From: JASFUX01 sp050050115
GTDB taxonomy: Bacteria; Pseudomonadota; Alphaproteobacteria; Caulobacterales; Maricaulaceae
DNA length: 8,998 nucleotides
NCBI GenBank assembly: GCA_050050115.1
Contig: JASFUX010000144.1
Coordinates: 1-8,998, forward strand
Direction of reading: 5' to 3'
Position numbers and translations under genes: made by a program. A model generated the notes under the pieces. That model was not told the DNA's origin and did no database searches. It worked only from the letters and a program-made list of their open reading frames with translations. This document shows, piece after piece, positions 1 to 5,743 of this stretch (its first letter is position 1; each line of letters starts with the position of its first letter).

Positions 1-218
1 TTCATGTCTTCGCGTTGTTCACGCTGATCGCGCGCCCGGAAGGCGAGTGGGCGGCCGCGGCGGTCGGGGCGGGCTGGCTCGGGCTTGGAGCGGTGCGCTT
101 CGCCTTCATGCGCGCCGACGGCGCGCAGACGCGGTACAACGCGCTCGGTGCCGCTTTCGAGCTTGTCATGGGGCTGGCGCTCGCCGCGCCGCTGATCGCG
201 CTGACGGTCGGCGGCTAG
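1..218 (+). CDS. Small integral membrane protein, C-terminal fragment (possibly DUF4345-like)
   Basis: An open frame enters from the left edge (first complete codon at base 3) and ends at TAG 216-218, giving about 71 residues; the true start lies outside the window. The fragment has two hydrophobic stretches, one around 'AAAAVGAGWLGLGAVRFAF' and one around 'FELVMGLALAAPLIAL', separated by a short polar loop ('MRADGAQTRYN'). This fits the last two helices of a small inner-membrane protein. The pattern of an Arg in the first helix, an Asp-Gly loop and then an Glu-Leu helix resembles the C-terminus of DUF4345-type proteins, but I recall this from memory and it is tentative. The stop codon overlaps that of the convergent purD gene within a shared CTAG. 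No function can be assigned. Confidence 0.6.
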   Translation, partial: HVFALFTLIARPEGEWAAAAVGAGWLGLGAVRFAFMRADGAQTRYNALGAAFELVMGLALAAPLIALTVGG

Positions 219-1501
219 AGCGCCCGCTTGGCGATGTCCGTGCGCCAGTGCGCGCCCAGCCAGGAGATCTTCGCCACGCCCTCGTAGGCCCGATCGACCG
301 CCGCTTGCAGCGTGTCGCCCAAGGCGCAGACGTTCAGTACTCGGCCGCCTGAGGTCACCAGCGCGTCGTCTTTCATGGCCGCGCCGGCGTGGAAGACGGA
401 GACGTCGTCGAGCGCGTCGGCTGTATCGACCCCTGTGATCGGCCGGCCCTTCTCGACCGCGCCGGGATAGCCCTCCGCCGCCATCACCACGGTCACAGCG
501 GATCGCGGATCCCATTCGATCGGCTGCTGCGCGCCGAGCGTTCCGTCTGCGCAGGCCTGCAGGTGCGGCACGATGTCGGATTTCATCCGCAGCATGAGGA
601 TTTGGCATTCCGGATCGCCGAAGCGGACGTTGTACTCGACCACCTTGGGTCCTTGTTCGGTCATCATCAAGCCGACGTAGAGCACGCCGCGGTAGGGCGT
701 TCCGGCGCGCGCCAGACCGTGCGCGGTGGGGACGACGACGGTCTCCATCACCTGGGCCTCTTCGGCGTCGGTGAACACCGGCGTCGGCGAATAGGCGCCC
801 ATGCCGCCGGTGTTGGGGCCTTCGTCGCCGTCGAACGCGCGCTTGTGGTCCTGCGCCGCGGCGAGGGGGACGGCGGTTTCCCCGTCGATGAAGGCGAAGA
901 ACGAGGCCTCCTGGCCCGACATGAATTCTTCGACGACCAGACGCGCTGACGCTGCGCCGAAGCGACCGCCGAGGAACTCGTCGATCGTCGCTTCGGCTTC
1001 GGCGCGGGTGGCGGCGACCACCACGCCTTTGCCGGCGGCGAGACCGTCGGCCTTGATCACGTAGGGTGCGGTGAAGCGATCTAGGCAGGCCTTGGCTTCG
1101 GCCGCGTCGGTGAAGACGCCGTAGAGTGCGGTCGGGATGGCGTTGTCGCGCATGAAGTCTTTGGCGAACGCCTTGGACGTTTCAAGCTGGGCGGGAACCT
1201 TGTCCGGACCGAACGTGGCGATTCCCGCCGCGCGCAGCGCGTCGGCGAGGCCGAGCTCGAGCGGCGCTTCGGGTCCGACGACGACGAGGTCCGCGCCGCG
1301 GTCCTGCGCCAGCTGCAAGAGCGCGGGAACGTCAGTCGCCGAAACCGCGACGTTCTCCGCGCGTCCGTCGGACGCGAGGGCGAGGCCTTCGGTTCCTGAA
1401 TTGCCGGGCGCGATCAGGAGCGAGGAGACGAGGGGACTCTGGGCGATCTTCCACGCAAGCGCATGCTCGCGTCCGCCGCCGCCGACGAGAAGGATGTTCA
1501 T
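215..1501 (-). CDS. purD: Phosphoribosylamine--glycine ligase (GAR synthetase)
   Basis: PurD joins 5-phosphoribosylamine to glycine using ATP to make glycinamide ribonucleotide, the second step of de novo purine synthesis, in the cytosol. The 428-residue product is full length for the family. It starts with the N-domain dinucleotide-like loop 'GGGGREHAL' (residues 7-15), then 'VVVGPEAPL' near 73-81. The ATP-grasp domain follows, with 'IKADGLAAGKGVVVA' (149-163), 'GPNTGGMGAYSPTP' (228-241) and the family signature 'RFGDPECQ' (293-300), which carries metal- and ATP-binding acidic residues. The C-terminal domain is present to the end. The ATG at 1501 places the glycine-rich loop at the expected distance; no clear Shine-Dalgarno is visible. 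The gene overlaps the upstream membrane gene by four bases, tail to tail. Nothing suggests inactivation. Confidence 0.97.
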   Translation of the reverse strand: MNILLVGGGGREHALAWKIAQSPLVSSLLIAPGNSGTEGLALASDGRAENVAVSATDVPALLQLAQDRGADLVVVGPEAPLELGLADALRAAGIATFGPDKVPAQLETSKAFAKDFMRDNAIPTALYGVFTDAAEAKACLDRFTAPYVIKADGLAAGKGVVVAATRAEAEATIDEFLGGRFGAASARLVVEEFMSGQEASFFAFIDGETAVPLAAAQDHKRAFDGDEGPNTGGMGAYSPTPVFTDAEEAQVMETVVVPTAHGLARAGTPYRGVLYVGLMMTEQGPKVVEYNVRFGDPECQILMLRMKSDIVPHLQACADGTLGAQQPIEWDPRSAVTVVMAAEGYPGAVEKGRPITGVDTADALDDVSVFHAGAAMKDDALVTSGGRVLNVCALGDTLQAAVDRAYEGVAKISWLGAHWRTDIAKRAL

Positions 1502-1585
1502 GCGGTCTGTTTAGGCCAGCCGCGTGCGTAGGAAAAGCGGCGCATCCGGACGCTCCGCGCGCCTTGCACAAGTGAAGCGACCGTC

Positions 1586-1622
1586 GCGGCGGATTCGACA
1601 CGCCGCCCCGGAGAAATCCGGG
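1586..1622. other. Two adjacent hairpins in the purD/TPR intergenic gap
   Basis: Within the 225-bp gap between divergent genes, two perfect inverted repeats lie back to back. GCGGCG (1586-1591) pairs with CGCCGC (1601-1606) over a 9-nt loop. Immediately after it, CCCGGA (1607-1612) pairs with TCCGGG (1617-1622) around a GAAA tetraloop, a GNRA-type loop when read on the + strand. There is no T tract on either side, so they are not ordinary intrinsic terminators. They could be structured leader RNA for the + strand gene at 1727 or protein-binding dyads. The rest of the gap shows nothing I can assign. Confidence 0.4.
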
Positions 1623-1726
1623 AGAAACTCAGAAGAACCAAGGCGCGCTTTGATCTTTAGGGCGAATGACGCGAAGCTTGTCGCCGACGCGAAACGCGCG
1701 ACGTCCAGAATGGATCGCAAGCGCCG

Positions 1727-3430
1727 ATGACTGTCAGCCACCTCCCGGCCGCGGCCCCATTCGCGCAGGAGGCCGCCGCAGCGCTGCTCGGCGCGGCGAT
1801 GTCGGCTGCGGGGCCTGACGGGCTCGAGTGGGCGAGTTCGGCGCCGGGGGTCTACATCCTTGCAGCGCTTTTAGCTGTCATCGTCGTCTTCCTGATCGTC
1901 CTGGCGATGCGCCGTCCGAAGATCGAGACCGAGGCCGCGCCTCCGCCGGAAGCCGCGCCCGTGCGCGAGGCCGAGGCGCGGGTGCTGGTGCTCATCGGCG
2001 CGGACGCGCCGGCGACCGAAGCGGCGCTCTCTGCTTTGCGGGAGACTTTCGCCGGCGTCCTCGCGGTCGACACCGCTGCAGTCGATCCGGCCAAGGACGG
2101 CGCCGATCCGGGCGAGCAGACGCGGCGTGCGCTCGCCGCGGCGGGCAAGGCGCGCGCCTGCCTCGTCCTCTGGCCCGCGCCGATCGAAGGACAAGATGCG
2201 AAGAGCGCAGGCTGGCGACTCTTGCGCGCAGCGCCGCTCGAAGGGGCCCCGTGCACGGAATACTATACCGCGCCGGACGAGCTTGCTGCGCCGCTCGACG
2301 CGGCGTTCAGCGCGATCGTCGCTGCGGCGGCGGCCGATTGCGCGCCCCGGAACGAAGCGCATGTTGCTGCGGCGGCCGCGCTCGTTCGCGTGCAGGACGC
2401 CCTCGATCAGAGCGAGCCGCGCCCGGCCGGCGATCTGGCCTTCCTCGAAACGGCGCGCGCCCGCGCTTCCATCGTGCTGGCGCGCGACGCCGACAGCTTC
2501 GGCCGGCTCGAAGAGGCTTGCGAAGCCGCGGTCGCTGCGCTCGAAGCGCGCGAGCGGCTGGACGAAGAGGAGGACGCGGACGTCGCGTCCGGCCCCTTGG
2601 CGCTCGCCGAAGGCTCGCTCGAGCGCGCCGAGCTGCAGGCGCTGGCCGCGCGCGCCCTCACGCTCCAGGCCGCGCGCGCGATCGAGCCCGCCGTGCGTGT
2701 GCTGAGCGAGCGTGTAGAGTTTCTGCACGCCGCGCGCCAGGGCTGGCGTGCGCGCGGCGCGCATGACCGCCTCGCGGCAGGACGCTCCGGCTACGCCCGG
2801 GCGGTGCTCGTCGCCTTTGACCGCACGGGTGAAGCCGCGCGCCTCGAAGACGCCGAGCGTGTGGCGGACGAGGCCGTGCGGACGCTCGGACGCGCAGGGG
2901 GCGACGACGCTGATCGTGACCGGCGCATCGCGTTGCTGCTGCTGCGCGGCGCGATCCGCTCCCGCCTCGTCGAGCGCAACCCGCGCTCGGATCTCGGCGA
3001 CGCGGCGCAAAGCGATCTTAAGGTCGCGCATGAGCTGGCGAGCCGTCATCCGCCCCGGCCCGCGGCGGTCGAGGTTGCGGTGGAGCTGGCCGACGATCTG
3101 GCGCGCCGGGGTGCGCGTCAGCGCGGCGCGGAGGGCTTCGACCAGGTCGTCGCGATCTATCGGGGCTGTCTCGAGGCGTCGGCCGGCGCCCCGCCGGTCG
3201 ATTCGTTGGTCATCGCCCGCGCGCGAGCGGGCCTCGGCCGGGCGCTCTTGCAGATCGGCGAGCGCCGCCGCGACCGTGCGGCCGCGGACGAAGCGGTCAC
3301 GGCTTTGAGGTCCGCCGCCCAAGCGTTCGAGGACGCCGGCGCGCCGACCGCCGCGGCGCGCACGCGGCGCTCGCTCGAGCATGCCGAAAGGCTCTATTCC
3401 GAGCTGCGCCGCGCCCGCGCCGACGCGTGA
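1727..3430 (+). CDS. Membrane-anchored helical-repeat (TPR-like) protein, 567 aa
   Basis: No specific function is recognised. A single transmembrane helix lies at about residues 42-61 ('VYILAALLAVIVVFLIVLAM') and is followed by 'RRPK', which by the positive-inside rule puts the rest in the cytoplasm. A Pro/Ala/Glu linker (65-82) leads to a compact predicted alpha/beta segment (about 85-200) with strands 'RVLVLIGA' and 'ACLVLWPAP'. From about 210 to 565 the protein is almost entirely helical, Ala/Arg/Glu rich, with loosely TPR-like helix pairs, for example 'ARARAGLGRALLQIGERRRD' (497-516). The ATG at 1727 has no good ribosome site; an in-frame ATG at 1799 would still keep the helix. The gene is convergent with the TetR gene, three bases apart, and divergent from purD. 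Its architecture parallels the protein at 5744-7879. A scaffold or protein-interaction role is an inference. Confidence 0.8.
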   Translation: MTVSHLPAAAPFAQEAAAALLGAAMSAAGPDGLEWASSAPGVYILAALLAVIVVFLIVLAMRRPKIETEAAPPPEAAPVREAEARVLVLIGADAPATEAALSALRETFAGVLAVDTAAVDPAKDGADPGEQTRRALAAAGKARACLVLWPAPIEGQDAKSAGWRLLRAAPLEGAPCTEYYTAPDELAAPLDAAFSAIVAAAAADCAPRNEAHVAAAAALVRVQDALDQSEPRPAGDLAFLETARARASIVLARDADSFGRLEEACEAAVAALEARERLDEEEDADVASGPLALAEGSLERAELQALAARALTLQAARAIEPAVRVLSERVEFLHAARQGWRARGAHDRLAAGRSGYARAVLVAFDRTGEAARLEDAERVADEAVRTLGRAGGDDADRDRRIALLLLRGAIRSRLVERNPRSDLGDAAQSDLKVAHELASRHPPRPAAVEVAVELADDLARRGARQRGAEGFDQVVAIYRGCLEASAGAPPVDSLVIARARAGLGRALLQIGERRRDRAAADEAVTALRSAAQAFEDAGAPTAAARTRRSLEHAERLYSELRRARADA

Positions 3431-3433
3431 GAG

Positions 3434-3985
3434 CTAGACCAGCTTCGCCACGTCGAGGATCGGACGGGTCGAGCGCCGCACCCGGGCGAGCAGCAGCGCG
3501 CCCTCCATCGCGCCGATCAGGGTCTGCGCGTGCGATCGCGCGTCCTTGGCCGAGCGGCCGTCGCGCGCCAGGACGTCGGCGATGATGTCGATCCACCGAT
3601 CGAAGGCGCGCGCGCCGGCTTCGGTGATCCCTGGCGACTGCGGCGCGTTTTCGAGCAGCGTCGTCGCGATCGGGCAGCCCGAGCGGAATGCGCTCTCCTT
3701 CATCCACTTGGCCATCATCCGGCAATAGGCGGCGTAGAAGTCAGCCGGCGCGGCGTGCTTGTCGGCGAGATCGGCGAGCAAGTCGGCGACGAGGTCCCCG
3801 GCCATGTCGACCGCCGCTTCGCCGAGCGCCTCCTTGCCGGCGGGGAAGTAGTGATAGAGCGAGCCTTTCGGCGCGCCGCTCTCGGCGAGGATCTGCTGCA
3901 GGCCCGTCGAGGCGTAGCCCTGACGGCGAAACAGCCGCATCGCCGTGCGCACGAGCGCCTCTCTATGCTGCGCCGCTCGGCTCAT
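3434..3985 (-). CDS. TetR-family transcriptional regulator (LmrA/YxaF-like C-terminal type)
   Basis: This is a ligand-responsive DNA-binding repressor of 183 residues, a normal length for TetR. The N-terminal three-helix DNA-binding domain is clear: 'REALVRTAMRLFRRQGY' (8-24), then the helix-turn-helix 'GLQQILAESGAPKGSLYHYF' (28-47), with the typical 'KGSLYHYFPAGKEAL' signature. The C-terminal part, with 'FRSGCPIATTLLEN' (100-113), matches the LmrA/YxaF-like ligand-binding type that carries a conserved Cys-Pro. The start ATG at 3985 has a GGAG site (CTCC at 3992-3995 on the + strand) six bases upstream. It is divergent from the crotonase gene, and an imperfect palindrome lies in the shared gap, so the likely targets are itself and that enzyme. 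The inducer is unknown; an acyl-CoA or lipophilic compound would fit the partner gene but is inference. Confidence 0.92.
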   Translation of the reverse strand: MSRAAQHREALVRTAMRLFRRQGYASTGLQQILAESGAPKGSLYHYFPAGKEALGEAAVDMAGDLVADLLADLADKHAAPADFYAAYCRMMAKWMKESAFRSGCPIATTLLENAPQSPGITEAGARAFDRWIDIIADVLARDGRSAKDARSHAQTLIGAMEGALLLARVRRSTRPILDVAKLV

Positions 3986-4045
3986 CGCGGTCTCCGCCTC
4001 TCATCATTTCTGTACGAATAAAGAGCTCCTCGCCGAATTCCAAGC

Positions 4046-4075
4046 TTGACTCCGCGCGGCCGGTCCAGCTTTAGT
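4046..4075 (+). promoter_or_regulatory. Candidate sigma-70 promoter for the crotonase gene
   Basis: TTGACT (4046-4051, within the longer CTTGACT typical of alphaproteobacterial -35 elements) is followed after 18 bases by TTTAGT (4070-4075), which matches four of six bases of the -10 consensus. This would place the transcription start near 4082, directly at the left edge of the operator-like palindrome, about 37 bases before the ATG at 4119. Prediction by eye only. Confidence 0.4.
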
Positions 4076-4082
4076 CGTCAAA

Positions 4083-4098
4083 TAAACTGATCGGTCTA
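4083..4098. promoter_or_regulatory. Probable TetR operator between the divergent TetR and crotonase genes
   Basis: TAAACTGATCGGTCTA is an imperfect palindrome: six of eight base pairs match around a central GATC, with the better half (GATCGGTCTA) close to the TAGACCGATC-type half-sites I associate with this class of TetR regulators. A second near-copy of the half-site, ATTGGTC (4099-4105), follows as a direct repeat of ATCGGTC (4090-4096) nine bases away. The site sits at the predicted transcription start and just upstream of the crotonase ribosome site (GGAG 4109-4112), a position suited to repression. Binding itself is inferred. Confidence 0.5.
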
Positions 4099-4118
4099 AT
4101 TGGTCAACGGAGCCCCTG

Positions 4119-4796
4119 ATGAAGACTGCGTTCGAGATGCGCGCCGCCGCCGCCTGGATCACCATGGACGACGGCAAGGTCAACGCGATGTCGATCGACC
4201 TGCTTGAGGAGATCATGCAGCGGCTCGATGAGGCCGACGCCGCCGATGCGCACGCGGTCGTCCTCAAAGGGAGGCCGGGCGTCTTCTCCGCGGGCTTCGA
4301 TCTGAAGGTCCTCAGGAGCGGGATCGAGGCCGCCGGCCAGATGACCGCGACCGGCGTGCGGCTGATCCGGCGCTTGCTGAACCATTCCCGGCCGACGATC
4401 GCGGTCTGCACCGGGCACGCCTATCCAATGGGGGCGTTCCTGCTTTTGAGTTCCGATCATCGGATTTGCGCCGAGGGGGCTTGGAACATCGGTCTCAACG
4501 AACCGGCGATCGGAATCGAGATTCCGCAATTTGCGCTGGAGCTTTCGGCCTGGCGGCTGACGCCGACGGCGGCGACGCGTCTTCAGACCGCGCAGATGCT
4601 GAGCCCTCAAGCCGCGCAGGCGGCGGGGTTCGTCGACGAAGTGCTTGCGCCAGAAGACCTGGACGCGCGCGCCGCTGAGCTTGCGGCGACGCTCGGCGGG
4701 CTGGATCTCAAATGCTTCGCCGGCACGAAGGCGCGCGTGGTTCGCCCGGTGCTCGACGCGCTCGCCGAAGCCTTCCCGCAGGCCGTCGCCGCCTGA
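4119..4796 (+). CDS. Crotonase-fold enzyme, probably enoyl-CoA isomerase-like
   Basis: A crotonase (enoyl-CoA hydratase/isomerase) superfamily member acting on acyl-CoA thioesters in the cytosol. The 225 residues cover the core fold, slightly shorter than classical hydratases (about 260). The first oxyanion-hole segment is 'VFSAGFDLKVL' (55-65) and the second is 'GHAYPMGAFLLLSSD' (99-113). The position of the first catalytic Glu of hydratases (rat Glu144) is Phe107 here, while the second (Glu164) is kept as Glu128 in 'IGLNEPAIGIEIP'. A single Glu in a 'GLNE..xGI..P' context resembles delta3,delta2-enoyl-CoA isomerases more than hydratases. The ATG at 4119 has GGAG (4109-4112) six bases upstream. 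It is divergent from a TetR gene with an operator-like palindrome in between, so it is probably repressed by that protein. The substrate cannot be told from the sequence. Confidence 0.9.
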   Translation: MKTAFEMRAAAAWITMDDGKVNAMSIDLLEEIMQRLDEADAADAHAVVLKGRPGVFSAGFDLKVLRSGIEAAGQMTATGVRLIRRLLNHSRPTIAVCTGHAYPMGAFLLLSSDHRICAEGAWNIGLNEPAIGIEIPQFALELSAWRLTPTAATRLQTAQMLSPQAAQAAGFVDEVLAPEDLDARAAELAATLGGLDLKCFAGTKARVVRPVLDALAEAFPQAVAA

Positions 4797-4809
4797 GCGT
4801 CGGTGGAAG

Positions 4810-5670
4810 CTACTTCGCGTCCTTGTGCAGCTTGCGGCCGATGGCTTCGGCTTCGTCGATGATCGGCGCGCGCTGGGTCTCGATGAACGCCAGCGCGGCG
4901 TCGCGCGCCGGAACGCCGCCGCAGGCTTTGGCGTTGCGCTTTAACGCGTCCGACAAGAGCAGAAGGTCGCGCTCGGCGCCCAAGAGCTTGCCTGCGGCGT
5001 CGGCCAGCTCGTTGTTGGCCGAGCGTTCGAGCGGCCAGACTTCGCTCAGCAGCCGGCCAATGTACCACTGATCTTTGACCCGCTTGCGCCAGTCGTGGCG
5101 CGCCTCGTCCGAAGGGGTCTCGCCCTCGCTCCAGCCGACGTGGGCGTCGAGAAAGGCGAGGTCGGCCCGTGTGAGCGCGCTCTGCGCGGCGCGCTTGAGC
5201 GCGGACTCGGCGCTCTTTTGCTTGGCGAACTTCGCGATCGCCGTCTCGACGCGGTCGAACGCCTCGTTCGCAGCGGCGACTTGCGCGGCGCGTTCCTCCT
5301 CGCCGCCCGCCCGGCGGGCGATGAAGCGGGAGAATTTGTTGAAGGTCGCGGCGACCTCCTCGTCGGCGCAAAGCTCGGCGAGCTCGCGGGCCTTGGCTTC
5401 GATCACATCGGCGTCACGCGCATCGCTTAAGGCTTGTGCGGCGTCGCGCGCGGCGGCGTTGATCCGGCGTGCTGACTTGGCGTCGACCGCCCGTCCGGCG
5501 CGGGCGGCCGCCCGAATCCGCTTGAGCCGCCGCCGCGTATTGTGAAATGCGGCCTCCGGATCGGCGCGCCAGTCCTCAAGCTGGGCGCGCGCGCGCTCCA
5601 GCTGGACGGCCATCACCCGCGCCAGCTCTTTTGCGAAAGGGGCCCCGTTTTGGACGCGATACGCCGTCAT
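4810..5670 (-). CDS. CHAD domain protein
   Basis: CHAD domains are all-helical, positively charged proteins; members have been shown to bind inorganic polyphosphate through conserved His, Arg and Lys residues. From the ATG at 5670 the product is 286 residues, one stand-alone CHAD domain without a CYTH partner. The two pseudo-symmetric halves are visible: 'FHNTRRRLKRIRAAAR' (42-57) with 'LSDARDADVIEAK' (81-93), then 'RHDWRKRVKDQWYIGRLL' (191-208) with 'LLGAERDLLLLSDAL' (229-243). The His-x-x-Arg-(Arg/Lys) basic patches and the Arg-Asp motifs are the family hallmarks. An in-frame GTG at 5697 would add nine residues, but it lacks a ribosome site and lies inside a palindrome; the ATG has GGAG 11 bases upstream. 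It is convergent with the crotonase (13-base gap) and divergent from the second TPR gene. A polyphosphate-linked role is inferred from the family. Confidence 0.9.
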   Translation of the reverse strand: MTAYRVQNGAPFAKELARVMAVQLERARAQLEDWRADPEAAFHNTRRRLKRIRAAARAGRAVDAKSARRINAAARDAAQALSDARDADVIEAKARELAELCADEEVAATFNKFSRFIARRAGGEEERAAQVAAANEAFDRVETAIAKFAKQKSAESALKRAAQSALTRADLAFLDAHVGWSEGETPSDEARHDWRKRVKDQWYIGRLLSEVWPLERSANNELADAAGKLLGAERDLLLLSDALKRNAKACGGVPARDAALAFIETQRAPIIDEAEAIGRKLHKDAK

Positions 5671-5687
5671 TGACGTGCACGCTCCAT

Positions 5688-5709
5688 ATTTCTCCACAGG
5701 TGGAGTAAT
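5688..5709. promoter_or_regulatory. 22-bp operator-like dyad between divergent CHAD and TPR genes
   Basis: CTCCAC (5692-5697) and GTGGAG (5700-5705) form a perfect inverted repeat around a 2-base centre, flanked by matching ATT (5688-5690) and AAT (5707-5709); 9 of 11 base pairs match. It lies in the 73-bp gap between the divergent starts at 5670 and 5744, where a dimeric regulator could control both genes. I do not recognise the motif as belonging to a known regulator. No convincing -35/-10 pair could be placed around it by eye. Confidence 0.5.
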
Positions 5710-5743
5710 GATAGGACGATGATAAGGCTAGCCCTGGAAGTCC

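Noticed and set aside
389..949. 186-residue frame opposite purD
   Set aside because: His/Arg-rich shadow of a fully conserved purD gene.
1871..3382. 503-residue open frame antisense to the first TPR gene
   Set aside because: Arg-rich, low-complexity product with no membrane helix or family motifs; long antisense frames are expected where the real gene has GC-rich third positions.
4607..5371. 254-residue minus-strand frame spanning the crotonase end and the CHAD gene
   Set aside because: Arg-rich and out of frame with the convincing CHAD protein on the same strand.
5689..5698. DnaA-box-like TTCTCCACA
   Set aside because: It mismatches the consensus at one position, is isolated, and is better explained as part of the larger dyad.
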